From assembly GCF_013409205.1 (NCBI RefSeq), contig NZ_JACCAE010000001.1, positions 124,001-188,000 on the forward strand: a stretch of DNA of 64,000 bases. Direction: 5' to 3'. The translations under genes were made by a program, and so were the position numbers. The notes beneath the pieces were generated by a model, which saw only the letters and a program-made list of their open reading frames with translations, did no database searches and had not been told where the DNA came from. Below, piece after piece: positions 8,756-16,832 of this stretch. The first letter of the stretch is position 1; each line of letters begins with the position of its first letter. This DNA comes from Janibacter cremeus. Lineage in GTDB: Bacteria; Actinomycetota; Actinomycetes; Actinomycetales; Dermatophilaceae.

Positions 8756-8759
8756 GTCG

Positions 8760-8993
8760 TCAGCGCACAGCCAGGATGCGGTGCTCTCTGATCGACATCA
8801 CCAGCGCGACGATCCAGCCGACGACGGTCCAGCCCAGGAGCAGGTTGACCCAGAAGACGGTCCACGCGTTGTGGGTGCCCCGCACCGCGGCGATGGCCCA
8901 CGGCAGCATGTAGCCGGCCGAGAGGATCGCGACGAGGACCGCGACAGGGGCGCTGACGACTCGGGTCTTCTGATCGGTGACGATGCGTGGCAT
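8760..8993 (-). CDS. superinfection immunity protein-like small membrane protein
   Basis: A 77-residue protein with two predicted membrane helices (about residues 14-35 and 43-66), the second containing the NLLLGWTVVGWIVALVMS motif typical of the T4 Imm family (Imm_superinfect, PF14373). T4 Imm blocks DNA entry of a second phage. Relatives are common as chromosomal singletons in bacteria, where function is unknown. It lies 40 nt downstream of mgtE on the same strand and could be cotranscribed, with no phage genes around. Its stop is 5 nt from the convergent ACAD stop. Confidence 0.75.
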   Translation of the reverse strand: MPRIVTDQKTRVVSAPVAVLVAILSAGYMLPWAIAAVRGTHNAWTVFWVNLLLGWTVVGWIVALVMSIREHRILAVR

Positions 8994-9033
8994 GGGCCCA
9001 GCCTACGGCCAGTCGCTGGTGTGGCGCCCCGCG

Positions 9034-10377
9034 TCACAGACCCAGGAGGGTGATGGCGACGGTGAAGTAGACGAGCAGGCCGCTGGCATCGCAGAAGGTT
9101 GAGATGAACGGTGTGGAGAAGACGGCTGGGTCGACACGGAAGTAGCGCGCGACGAGCGGGACCACCCCGCCGACGGTGGCGGCGATCGGACAGTTGAGGA
9201 ACAGGGTCAGCGCGATGACCAGCCCGATGTCCATGCCGTAGAAGGGCGATCCCAGGACGAACGCGGCGATGGCCAGCAGGAGCCCCAGGGTCAGTCCGGT
9301 GCGGACCTCCTTGAAGGCCACCCGGACCACGTCGCGAATGCGGATGTCTCCCAAGGCCATCGCGCGGGTGACGGTGGTGGCCGCCTGCGAGCCGGTGTTT
9401 CCACCGATGCCGGTCACGAGGGGGATGAAGAGGGCCAGCGCGGTCAGCTGCGTCAGGGTGGCCTCGAACATCTCCAGCACCTGGACCGTCAGCACCGCAG
9501 AGATCGCGAGCACGAAGAGCCAGACGATGCGGGAGCGGGCGACGACCCGCACGGGCGTGGCGAGGTAGGGGCGACGAAGTGGCTCACTCGCGCCGGCGCG
9601 GGCGTGGTCCTCGGCGACGGCTTCCTTGTCGATGCGGGCCGCATCGGTGATCGGGAGCACCCCGACGAGCCGGCGCTCGCGGTCGACGACGGGAACCATG
9701 AGTAGACCGCTGTCGAGCAACCGGCGGGAGATGCGCTCGGCGTTGTCCTCCGTGCCGGCCATCTGCGGGTCGTCGTCCATGAGGTCGATGACCATCGCGT
9801 CGCTCGGGTGGCGCATCAGCTCGATCGTGTCGATCGTGCCCAGGACGATCCGGTCATGGCTGATGACCGGGATGACCGTGAGCTGATCGATGTCGCCGGG
9901 GTGGCGGTTGACCCGTCCGAGGACCTCCCCGACCCTCGCATCGGGACGCGCGTGCACGGCGACCGAGGACATCTGTCGACCGACGGACCCCTGCGGGTAG
10001 CCCAGCAGCTCCATCGTCGCGTCGAGCTCGTCACCGTCGAAGGACGCGAGCAGCCGCTTGGCCACCTTCGCCGGTAGTTCATCCAGGAGGCGGGCCTGCT
10101 CGTCCGGATCGAGGTTGGCGAAGACGTCGGTCAGCGGGGCGTGGCCCAAACGGTTGATCAGGTCCGCCTGGGCGACGGTGTCGAGGTCGTCGAAGACGAC
10201 GACTGCGACATCCTTGTCGAGCAACCGGAAGATGACGGCCGCGTCCTCGGATGTCGCCGATTCAATGCTCGCGACGATCTCGGCCGGGCTCATTTGTCGC
10301 ACGAGGAGGGAGAGGGTGCTCAGGTCGCGGGACTGGATCAGCGTCCGCACTCGGTCCATGTCGATGTCAACCCGCAT
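9034..10377 (-). CDS. mgtE: magnesium transporter MgtE
   Basis: A 447-residue MgtE-type Mg2+ channel of the cytoplasmic membrane. The N-terminal MgtE_N superhelical domain (about 10-125) is followed by a CBS pair (about 130-255) that gates the pore by sensing Mg2+, and then five transmembrane helices (about 280-447) with the conserved PLVTGIGGNTGSQAATT segment. ATG 10377 is preferred because a GAGG lies 5-6 nt upstream; a further ATG at 10398 is possible. It is transcribed away from the tRNA-Val, and no Mg2+ riboswitch-like structure is obvious in the 250-nt upstream region. Confidence 0.95.
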   Translation of the reverse strand: MRVDIDMDRVRTLIQSRDLSTLSLLVRQMSPAEIVASIESATSEDAAVIFRLLDKDVAVVVFDDLDTVAQADLINRLGHAPLTDVFANLDPDEQARLLDELPAKVAKRLLASFDGDELDATMELLGYPQGSVGRQMSSVAVHARPDARVGEVLGRVNRHPGDIDQLTVIPVISHDRIVLGTIDTIELMRHPSDAMVIDLMDDDPQMAGTEDNAERISRRLLDSGLLMVPVVDRERRLVGVLPITDAARIDKEAVAEDHARAGASEPLRRPYLATPVRVVARSRIVWLFVLAISAVLTVQVLEMFEATLTQLTALALFIPLVTGIGGNTGSQAATTVTRAMALGDIRIRDVVRVAFKEVRTGLTLGLLLAIAAFVLGSPFYGMDIGLVIALTLFLNCPIAATVGGVVPLVARYFRVDPAVFSTPFISTFCDASGLLVYFTVAITLLGL

Positions 10378-10589
10378 GGTTGCCTCACTTCCTGGCAATC
10401 GCGTCGGGGTGGCCGCTCACCCTCGACGCGCATGGATGGCAGGGCCCCAGCCGCATGCCACTGCTTCCGCTGGACCCTACTCGACGGGCCGAGGTCAGCC
10501 GTTCCCTGCCGTGCGCAACCGACCTGGTCGTGACTCCTGACCAGTCGTCGTGCGAGCCCCACTCTGGTGATCTGCAGCTCCGTGACGAA

Positions 10590-10623
10590 GGCCCCCGACC
10601 TTTCGCTTCCGCGGTCAGGGGCC
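10590..10623 (-). terminator. hairpin downstream of tRNA-Val(CAC)
   Basis: Arms GGCCCCCGACC and GGTCAGGGGCC (one G-T type mismatch) enclose a 12-nt loop, 10 nt beyond the tRNA 3' end. It lacks a long U-run. The stem and loop closely resemble the terminator at 17527-17564 behind the other tRNA-Val, suggesting a common tRNA terminator type. Confidence 0.6.
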
Positions 10624-10633
10624 ATGGTTGTGG

Positions 10634-10707
10634 TGGACGTAAAGGGACTCGAACCCCTGACCTTTCGCGTGTGAAGCGAACGCTCTAACCAACTGAGCTA
10701 TACGTCC
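10634..10707 (-). tRNA. tRNA-Val (anticodon CAC)
   Basis: Complete cloverleaf on the minus strand: acceptor GGACGTA/TACGTCC, D-arm GCTCAGTTGGTTAGAGC, anticodon stem TTCGC/GCGAA with loop TTCACAC giving CAC (reads GUG), and T-arm AGGGGTTCGAGTCCCCT. The discriminator is A and CCA is encoded just beyond (10633-10631). Its 5' end overlaps the last 10 nt of an upstream methyltransferase ORF on the same strand. Confidence 0.96.
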
Positions 10708-11927
10708 GTGGTGCTCCCCGGTCCGGTGTCCCGGTCGGGCAACTTGAGCAGATTACCCGCAGCGCTCCTCGCAGGGCCAATCGGGTCCGACTGCGTGTCG
10801 GGTACGAGCCGCCACAGCGAGGTGACCTCGGCCCGGCGGGCCGCGTGCAGGGCATCCTTGGCATCACTCGCCTTCGCGTGTCGCGGCATCGTGTCGTCCC
10901 GTCCCACAACCCGCAGGCCGGCAGCGGCAACGAGGTCGAGCAGCTCCCCCTTCGCCCGCAGCCCGAGATGCTCGGCCAGATCGGAGAGGACGAGCCATCC
11001 CTCGCCCCCGGGCTCGAGGTGGGCCGCGAGTCCCTCGAGGAAGCGGCGCAGCATCAGCGAGTCCGGGTCGTAGATGCCGGCCTCGAGCATCGACGTCGGC
11101 TCCCCCGGCAGCCACGGCGGGTTGCACACGACGAGGTCCGCGCGACCCGCCGGGTACAGATCTGCTTCGATGACCTCCACCCGGGAGGCCAGCCCGAGTC
11201 GCGTCATGGTCTCCCGGGCGCAGGAGACCGCCCGCGCACTGATGTCCGTCGCGACGACCCGGTGGGCTCCGCGGCGGGCGAGGACCGCGGCCAGGACACC
11301 GGTGCCGGTGCCGAGGTCGAAGGCCGTCAGGTGCTGCGCCCGTGGCAACGGTGCGCCGGCGACCAGGTCGATGTACTCCCCCCGCACTGGCGAGAACACG
11401 CCGTATCCGGGGTGGATGCTCTCACCCAGGGCGGGGATCGGCACTCCCTTCTCGTGCCACTGGTGCGCGCCGAGGACCCCGAGCAGCTCGGGCAGGGCGA
11501 CGCATGTCGTGCCGGTCGGCGGTCCGTACGCGTCGTGGCAGGCTCGGCGCACGTCGGGGGCACGTCGCAGGTCCAGTGAGTGGTCGTCCTCGAGCTGGAC
11601 GAGGAGCCTGCCCAGGATGCGGGCCCGCCGGGCCCGTGCCGCCCGGTGCGCGGTGAACTCCGTGCCGCCACGGCTCTTCCTCGAGGCCTGCCTCGCGGCC
11701 CGCTTGGCGGCGTCCTTCTGCACGCGTCGGTCCATGGCGCGCAGCAACTGGCGGGCGTTGTGGTAGTCCCCGCGCCACAGCAGGGCGGTGTCCCCCTTCG
11801 CCAGGCGGTAGGCGGTGTTGGCGTTCATCGTGTCGTCTGCCACGACGACCTGCGACGGAGCCGGAGAGAAGTTCTCCGAGTGCCACCGTGCGGAGTGCTC
11901 GACCCCGCCCTCGATCCAGTGGATCAC
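10698..11927 (-). CDS. class I SAM-dependent methyltransferase (RsmC/RlmG/PrmC-like)
   Basis: A 409-residue protein with a 190-residue N-terminal region rich in basic residues and a C-terminal Rossmann methyltransferase: SAM motif FDLGTGTGVLAA (about 205-216) and catalytic NPPW (about 269-272), the signature of enzymes that methylate exocyclic or amide nitrogens in rRNA or proteins. A nucleic-acid substrate fits the basic N-terminus but is not shown. GTG 11927 begins 1 nt after the stop of the upstream membrane gene, so translation is probably coupled. The TAG stop at 10700-10698 is formed by bases 8-10 of tRNA-Val, meaning the mRNA 3' end and the tRNA 5' end are shared. Confidence 0.8.
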   Translation of the reverse strand: MIHWIEGGVEHSARWHSENFSPAPSQVVVADDTMNANTAYRLAKGDTALLWRGDYHNARQLLRAMDRRVQKDAAKRAARQASRKSRGGTEFTAHRAARARRARILGRLLVQLEDDHSLDLRRAPDVRRACHDAYGPPTGTTCVALPELLGVLGAHQWHEKGVPIPALGESIHPGYGVFSPVRGEYIDLVAGAPLPRAQHLTAFDLGTGTGVLAAVLARRGAHRVVATDISARAVSCARETMTRLGLASRVEVIEADLYPAGRADLVVCNPPWLPGEPTSMLEAGIYDPDSLMLRRFLEGLAAHLEPGGEGWLVLSDLAEHLGLRAKGELLDLVAAAGLRVVGRDDTMPRHAKASDAKDALHAARRAEVTSLWRLVPDTQSDPIGPARSAAGNLLKLPDRDTGPGSTTDV

Positions 11928-11928
11928 G

Positions 11929-12498
11929 TCAGCGGGGTGGGATCAGGTCGATGCCGGGGACCTGGAGGAGGAAGTCCTCCATCTGGTCCGGCAGCCAGCC
12001 CGGGATACCGGTGATGGTCAGCGCCAGCCAGAAGCACACCCACCCGAAGACGACGGAGATGCACAGCAACGGCAGCTTCCACTTCCACGGCAGGGCACGC
12101 GTGTACTGCTCGAAGGCCTTGACCTCCGCCTTGACGAACTGCGTCACACGACGGGCCCACATGAACTCGGTGCTCCACAGGAACAACCCGATGAAGATGA
12201 TCGCCCAGCCCGGACCGACGAGCGGCACCAGGGGCAGCCCGGTGACGACCAGCGCCAGGCCGAGCACGGCGACGACGACACGGTAGACCGTCCCGGTCAT
12301 CGGGTTGGTGCGGATCGCGCGTCGCCACCGGATCGGGTCCTCGTGCGCGTCGATCCGCCCGTCCTCACCGAAGCGCTCGAGCAGCTCCTCGCGCACGATG
12401 GCGTGCTGCTCGTCGCGCACGACCCGGTAGGACTTGCGCCGTCCGTCGGCAGTGCGCCCCGGGGCCGGCTTCTCGGGGGTCGACGACTCGGCGGTCAT
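11929..12498 (-). CDS. PGPGW-motif membrane protein (TIGR02611 family)
   Basis: A 189-residue integral membrane protein. After a hydrophilic N-terminal 65 residues come two helices around the signature PLVGPGWAIIFIGLFLW (about 98-115) and a second pair near residues 150-175 (LLCISVVFGWVCFWLAL). The PGPGW family is conserved in actinobacteria without known function. ATG 12498 is 18 nt beyond the pabC stop (12516) and the gene overlaps nothing. It is in a minus-strand run pabB-pabC-this gene-methyltransferase-tRNA-Val. Confidence 0.8.
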   Translation of the reverse strand: MTAESSTPEKPAPGRTADGRRKSYRVVRDEQHAIVREELLERFGEDGRIDAHEDPIRWRRAIRTNPMTGTVYRVVVAVLGLALVVTGLPLVPLVGPGWAIIFIGLFLWSTEFMWARRVTQFVKAEVKAFEQYTRALPWKWKLPLLCISVVFGWVCFWLALTITGIPGWLPDQMEDFLLQVPGIDLIPPR

Positions 12499-12515
12499 GG
12501 TGCTCTCCGTCGGGC

Positions 12516-13361
12516 TCACGGGTTGAACGAGGCGGCGGAGGCCTTCGCGAAGGCCTCCTGCACGCGCATGGTGACGGGTCCGGGAGCACGCAACTCGCGT
12601 CCGTCGACGGCGTGGATGGGCTGGACGTCCCTGGTCGTACTGGTCAGGAAGGCCTCGTCGGCCGTCTCCAGCACCGTCATCGGCAGGGCTTCCTCGCGTA
12701 CCTCGATGCCGGCGCCGCGCGCCCACTCGATGGCCAGCTCGCGGGTGATGCCGGCAAGGCAGCCGCTGTCCAGCAGCGGTGTCCGCAGCACCCCGTCGAC
12801 GACGACGAAGATGTTGCTGCCGGTCCCCTCGCACAGCTCCCCGCGGGTGTTGCCGAAGATCGCCTCGGTCCCGCCCTTGTCCTTCGCGTGCGCCAGCGCG
12901 ATGACGTTCTCCGCGTACGAGGTCGTCTTCAGCCCGGCGGTGGCACCACGCTCGTTGCGGGTCCACGGCACCGTCGCGACGGCCGTGGTCGAAGCGGGGG
13001 GTGCGGCCTGTGCGGCCGTGACGATGTAGGTCATCCCCCGGTCCCCCCGGTCGGAGCCGAGCGGTCCCGGCCCGCCCGTGATCGTGTACCGCAGGCGACC
13101 GAAGCCGATCCGTTCCCCGGCCGCCAGGACGGTGTCGACGCCCTGCTGGACCAGGTCCCGGTCTGCGGTCGCCAGTCCCAGACCGGCGAGCGTGCGGTCC
13201 ATCCGCGCAAGGTGCCGGTTCGCGGCGAAGATCTCCCCGTCAACGATCTTGCACGTCTCGAACGCCCCGTCCCCCACGGTCACACCGTGGTCCAGCGCGG
13301 CCAGGGACGGCTCGTCCGGCCCCACCATCGATCCGTTGACCCATACGCGTACGTCGCTCAT
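12516..13361 (-). CDS. pabC: aminotransferase class IV, aminodeoxychorismate lyase (PabC)
   Basis: A 281-residue fold-type IV PLP enzyme. The PLP-binding lysine lies in GLKTTSYAENV, and the downstream ELCEGTGSNIF contains the conserved glutamate. Family members include branched-chain aminotransferase, D-amino acid aminotransferase and 4-amino-4-deoxychorismate lyase. The start codon overlaps the stop of pabB (ATGA), which favours the PabC role of releasing p-aminobenzoate and pyruvate in folate synthesis. Confidence 0.85.
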   Translation of the reverse strand: MSDVRVWVNGSMVGPDEPSLAALDHGVTVGDGAFETCKIVDGEIFAANRHLARMDRTLAGLGLATADRDLVQQGVDTVLAAGERIGFGRLRYTITGGPGPLGSDRGDRGMTYIVTAAQAAPPASTTAVATVPWTRNERGATAGLKTTSYAENVIALAHAKDKGGTEAIFGNTRGELCEGTGSNIFVVVDGVLRTPLLDSGCLAGITRELAIEWARGAGIEVREEALPMTVLETADEAFLTSTTRDVQPIHAVDGRELRAPGPVTMRVQEAFAKASAASFNP

Positions 13362-14380
13362 GACTCCACTCTTCCAGATGCCAGGTCCATCAGGACGCGG
13401 GTCTTCAGCTCGCACTCGGCCCACTCCCCCTCCGGGTCCGAGGACCACGTGATGCCCGCTCCGGTACCGAAGCGCAGCAGGCGTCCCCCGGACGGATCCG
13501 TCGTGGCGAAGAACGTGCGGATACCCACCGCGAGTTCCCCCACCGCTGCACCCCTGTCGTCCCGGTCGATCCACCCGATGGCACCGCAGTACGCGCCCCT
13601 GGGGGAGGTCTCCAGGTCGGCGATCGCCCGGAGGGAACTGGACTTGGGGGCGCCGCTGACCGAGCCGGGTGGGAAGGTCGCGCCGATGACGTCCGCCCAC
13701 GTGGTGCCTCCTCGCAGTCGACCGGCCACGTCGCTGACGAGATGCACCAGCCCCGGGTGCGTCTCGGGTGAGCAGAGACGCTCGACGACGACCGTGCCCG
13801 CCTCGCAGACCTGCTGCAGGTCGTGACGCACGAGGTCGACGATCATCACGTTCTCCGCGACGTCCTTGGTCAGCATCTGCTCGGCCGTCGGGGCAGTCCC
13901 CTTGATGGGACTGGAGAGCAGTCGGTCGCCGGCGCGGGTCAGGTAGCGCTCCGGGGAGGCGCAGGCGAGGTCCAGCCCCGCAGAGGGCACGTGGACGGTC
14001 CCGGCGAAGGGCGCCGGGTTCCCCTTGGCCAGCCGCGCCGCGAGATCGGGCAGGTGTGCATTCTGCGGCAGGTCCGTCTCGAGCATGGTCGTGAGGTTCG
14101 CCTGGTAGAGCGTGCCGGCAGCGATCCGCCGCCGAACATCCTCGACCCCGGCGACATAATCGGCCCGCCCCAGACTCGCCCGCCAGCCGGCCACCCCCGG
14201 CCACCGCTCAGGACGGCTGGGCGCCCGGCCCCCTTCGTCACGATGGGCGAAGCGGACGGCAGTCAGCTCTCCCTCGAACGTGACCACGACGACCCATGAG
14301 CCGCGCTCGAGATCGGCGGCGTCGTGGCTGACCTCCACCGGGTCGGACCACGTCGTCGACCCGAATCTCGCGAACTCCAC
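13358..14380 (-). CDS. pabB: aminodeoxychorismate synthase component I (PabB)
   Basis: A 340-residue chorismate-binding enzyme consisting essentially of the catalytic domain. The motif SSPIKGTAPT carries the active-site lysine that separates PabB from anthranilate synthase (which has PIAGT), and GSVSGAPK and HLVSDVAGRL complete the pocket. It aminates chorismate to 4-amino-4-deoxychorismate using ammonia from a PabA glutaminase, which is not in this window. GTG 14380 gives the family's usual N-terminus but has no Shine-Dalgarno, so the exact start is uncertain. It overlaps pabC by 4 nt. Confidence 0.88.
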   Translation of the reverse strand: MEFARFGSTTWSDPVEVSHDAADLERGSWVVVVTFEGELTAVRFAHRDEGGRAPSRPERWPGVAGWRASLGRADYVAGVEDVRRRIAAGTLYQANLTTMLETDLPQNAHLPDLAARLAKGNPAPFAGTVHVPSAGLDLACASPERYLTRAGDRLLSSPIKGTAPTAEQMLTKDVAENVMIVDLVRHDLQQVCEAGTVVVERLCSPETHPGLVHLVSDVAGRLRGGTTWADVIGATFPPGSVSGAPKSSSLRAIADLETSPRGAYCGAIGWIDRDDRGAAVGELAVGIRTFFATTDPSGGRLLRFGTGAGITWSSDPEGEWAECELKTRVLMDLASGRVES

Positions 14381-14510
14381 GCTGGAAGGATAGGTGGCCC
14401 GGGGTGGAGTCGGCGGTCGAGCGGCAACCAAGCGGCAATTCGGTCACGAGGTCTGTTCATCGGCTGGGTGAGCCCCTAATGTCGTTAGCGGCTGGCTCCG
14501 GGGGGATGGA

Positions 14511-14552
14511 CGGCGGGCCGCTCCTCAAGAGGAAGGGGCGGCCCGAGCCGCC
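14511..14552 (+). other. GC-rich hairpin in the leader of the XRE gene
   Basis: CGGCGGGCCGCTCCT and AGGAAGGGGCGGCCCGAGCCG form a long imperfect stem around a CAAG loop, ending about 42 nt before the XRE start codon. It could be an attenuator or just a structured leader; no U-run follows. Confidence 0.35.
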
Positions 14553-14594
14553 GTTCGGGGCGACGAATCCGTCCGTTTCCGGCAGGCTGGATCC

Positions 14595-15452
14595 ATGAGT
14601 CATCCCGCACGCGCTGGCGCCCTGCTGAGGAGTCTTCGGCAGGCGCACGGCTCCACGCAGAGCGACCTCGGTCACGGTTCCGGGGTCAGCGTGCGCACGA
14701 TCCGAGGTCTGGAGCGCGGCGAGATCCAGCGACCCCAGCTGGCCACACTGCAGCTTCTGGCGCTGGCACTTGAGTTGTCCGCGCAGCAGCAGGCCGAGTT
14801 CCTGCATGCGTGGGCCACGCCGCAGCAGCCCGGCTACGACGGCCTGCTCGTCGACCCGACCCTGTCGGAGATGGAGCAGATCGACGCGATGACCCGATCC
14901 GCCCTGGGGGCATACCGGGTGATCAGCCAGAACTGGCACACCAGCGTCGGCACCGACCGGAGGATGTCCACGACCCGCTGCCAGATCGCGCTGGAGGCGG
15001 TCGAGGACGGGCTCGAACGGGTCTTCAACGTCCAGAACGGCGACGAGCACACCACCGCCTCCCGCCTGGAGTTCCGCGCCCTACGAGGCAGCCGACTCTC
15101 CGGCCGGTGGGACTTCGAGGACAGCAACGTCACCGTCTTCGGGGTGGACCTCCCGCGCCGCCTGGCCAAGGGGCAGTTCCACTCCTACGAGTATGAGGTG
15201 CTCTCCCACCCCGACGACGACGGCACTCTGGGCTACTCGGACGGGTTCATCTGGGGCGCGCCGCACACCACGCGGAGCCTCGTCGTCTCGGTCGAGTTCG
15301 CCGTGGCGCCGGCGACACTGCGTCGCGTGCAGAAGGCCCCGGGCAGGCACTTCGAGTTCCTCGACGAGGTGCCCTTGGACGACAGCCGGCAGGCGGCACT
15401 CGTCCTCGAGGACGCCGACCCCGGAGCCTACGGATTCACCTGGACCTGGTGA
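14595..15452 (+). CDS. XRE-family regulator with uncharacterised C-terminal domain
   Basis: A 285-residue protein. Residues about 8-62 form an XRE HTH (QSDLGHGSGVSVRTIRGLERG). The remaining 220 residues are an alpha/beta region with the stretches YRVISQNWHTSVGTDRR and LEFRALRGSRLSGRWDFEDSN. This arrangement resembles the MmyB-like HTH regulators only in outline, and I do not recognise the ligand-binding fold. The 3' end overlaps the convergent sigma factor gene by 25 nt, so the two mRNAs are complementary at their ends. Confidence 0.75.
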   Translation: MSHPARAGALLRSLRQAHGSTQSDLGHGSGVSVRTIRGLERGEIQRPQLATLQLLALALELSAQQQAEFLHAWATPQQPGYDGLLVDPTLSEMEQIDAMTRSALGAYRVISQNWHTSVGTDRRMSTTRCQIALEAVEDGLERVFNVQNGDEHTTASRLEFRALRGSRLSGRWDFEDSNVTVFGVDLPRRLAKGQFHSYEYEVLSHPDDDGTLGYSDGFIWGAPHTTRSLVVSVEFAVAPATLRRVQKAPGRHFEFLDEVPLDDSRQAALVLEDADPGAYGFTWTW

Positions 15453-16252
15453 CTGCTCGAGGACGTCGGGGCCCACCCCTCGATCCGCGTGCGCAGTCGG
15501 CGGCAGACGGAGCTGAGGATGCGCGAGACCTGCATCTGGCTCACCCCGACCTGCTCACCGATCTCCTGCTGGGTCAGGTCGGCGGAGAAGCGCAACTTCA
15601 GGATCTGCCGCTCACGTCCGTCGAGGTCCGCCATCGCCGAGCGCAACGAGATCAGCGTGACGACCCTGTCGTAGGGCTCCTCGCCGTCGCCGTCGGCCAG
15701 CGTCTCGGAGAGCACCGGGCCGAGGGCCCGGGTCGGTGCATCCAGCGAGGTCGAGCGATACCGGTCCCCCGCCGCCCTGGCGGCACGGACCTCGTCGACA
15801 CCGATACCCAGCTCGGCGGCGACCTCGGCGTCGGAGACGGCGCGCTGGTGCGTCTGGCCCAGGGCGGCCGAGGTGTTGCGGACCTGCTGGTGCAACTCCT
15901 GCAGGGCCCGCGGTGGACGCACCGCCCACCCATGGTCGCGGAAGTAGCGCTTGAGTTCACCGGTGATGGTCGGCGCGGCGAAAGCCGTGAAGCCGTGGCC
16001 CTTCTCGGGACTGTAACGGCGTGTGGCCTGCACGAGGCCGAGCATCGCGACCTGGTGCAGGTCGTCGGCCTCGATGCCACGCCCCTCGAATCGTCGTGCC
16101 AGCGAGTCCGCCAGACCCCGGTTCGCGAGGACGACGCGCTCACGCAGCCGACTCGCCCGGGCCGCGTCCGGCTCGGCGTACGCCTGGGTCAAGAGCTCTG
16201 CGGACTCACGGTCGCGGACCTGGGACGTGCTCTCCTGTGGTGCAACGGACAT
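15428..16252 (-). CDS. RNA polymerase sigma factor, SigF/SigB-like group 3
   Basis: A 274-residue sigma factor without region 1. Region 2 (DLHQVAMLGLVQATRRYSPE, about 72-130) recognises the -10 element, region 3 is present, and region 4 has the HTH LTQQEIGEQVGVSQMQVSRI near residues 225-250. This layout matches stress and sporulation-type sigma factors SigF/SigB. ATG 16252 is preceded by GAGGAAGAGG, a strong Shine-Dalgarno. No anti-sigma factor or anti-anti-sigma gene is adjacent, which is unusual for this group. Confidence 0.88.
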   Translation of the reverse strand: MSVAPQESTSQVRDRESAELLTQAYAEPDAARASRLRERVVLANRGLADSLARRFEGRGIEADDLHQVAMLGLVQATRRYSPEKGHGFTAFAAPTITGELKRYFRDHGWAVRPPRALQELHQQVRNTSAALGQTHQRAVSDAEVAAELGIGVDEVRAARAAGDRYRSTSLDAPTRALGPVLSETLADGDGEEPYDRVVTLISLRSAMADLDGRERQILKLRFSADLTQQEIGEQVGVSQMQVSRILSSVCRRLRTRIEGWAPTSSSSHQVQVNP

Positions 16253-16444
16253 GGCGGCCTCTTCCTCAAAAGAACCACGCCAGCCACGGTCTCGAGCCGA
16301 CAACTGATTTCAGACAATCACAGTGATCCGCGGCATGCAACAAATCGGGAAGGTCGATCGCGCAACGAGCGATTGGGCCGCACGGGGGAAGGGTAGGCCC
16401 GTAACGACCGGCAGGTGGATCCAGCGCGACACCGAGGAGGGGAC

Positions 16445-16765
16445 GTGGCCGTGCACAGTCCGGACATGGCGATCCGCAACTACCTCGGGCACGAGGTGCA
16501 CAGCACCGCAGGCCCCCTGCTCGGGCACATCGTCGACATCCTCGCGGACGCCCGATCCGGCGTCCCACAGTGGGCAGTGGTCACCCTTCGTGGCCTCCTG
16601 CCTCGGCACCGGGCGCTCCCGTTCGCGCTTCTGCTCCGCACGGCGCACGGCTTGGTCGTGCCCGTTTCCCGCACGACTCTGCGAGACTCGCCCCAGATCA
16701 GGTTGGGAACCGCCATGACCGCCCGGCAGGAACTGGATCTCCGCGCCTACTGGACCGCGCACTGA
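16445..16765 (+). CDS. small PRC-barrel-like protein
   Basis: A protein of about 106 residues whose core (GHEVHSTAGPLLGHIVDILAD, then a basic segment and RTTLRDSPQI) matches the PRC-barrel pattern found in photosynthetic reaction centre H subunit and RimM. Many actinobacterial PRC proteins are associated with the general stress response. AGGAGG at 16435-16440 supports GTG 16445 or GTG 16451; the start is uncertain by 2 codons. It lies between the divergent sigma gene and a GAF-ANTAR gene. Confidence 0.6.
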   Translation: MAVHSPDMAIRNYLGHEVHSTAGPLLGHIVDILADARSGVPQWAVVTLRGLLPRHRALPFALLLRTAHGLVVPVSRTTLRDSPQIRLGTAMTARQELDLRAYWTAH

Positions 16766-16786
16766 GCCTCGACCATGGTCTGCCCC

Positions 16787-16810
16787 ACCGGCCCGGTGCA
16801 CCGGGCCGGT
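16787..16810. other. perfect 24-bp palindrome before the GAF-ANTAR gene
   Basis: ACCGGCCCGGTG followed directly by CACCGGGCCGGT. It is 22 nt before the ATG of the ANTAR gene and 22 nt after the PRC stop. In RNA it would make a 10-bp-plus hairpin with a tiny loop; in DNA it could be an operator. ANTAR proteins bind paired RNA hairpins, but the classic two-hexaloop structure is not evident. Confidence 0.5.
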
Positions 16811-16832
16811 CACGACCCTTACGAGGAGTGCC

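Noticed and set aside
10378..10630. Mg2+ riboswitch or small gene upstream of mgtE
   Set aside because: No M-box-like paired helices or open frame with Shine-Dalgarno could be made out; only a short GACCTGGTC/GACCAG hairpin.
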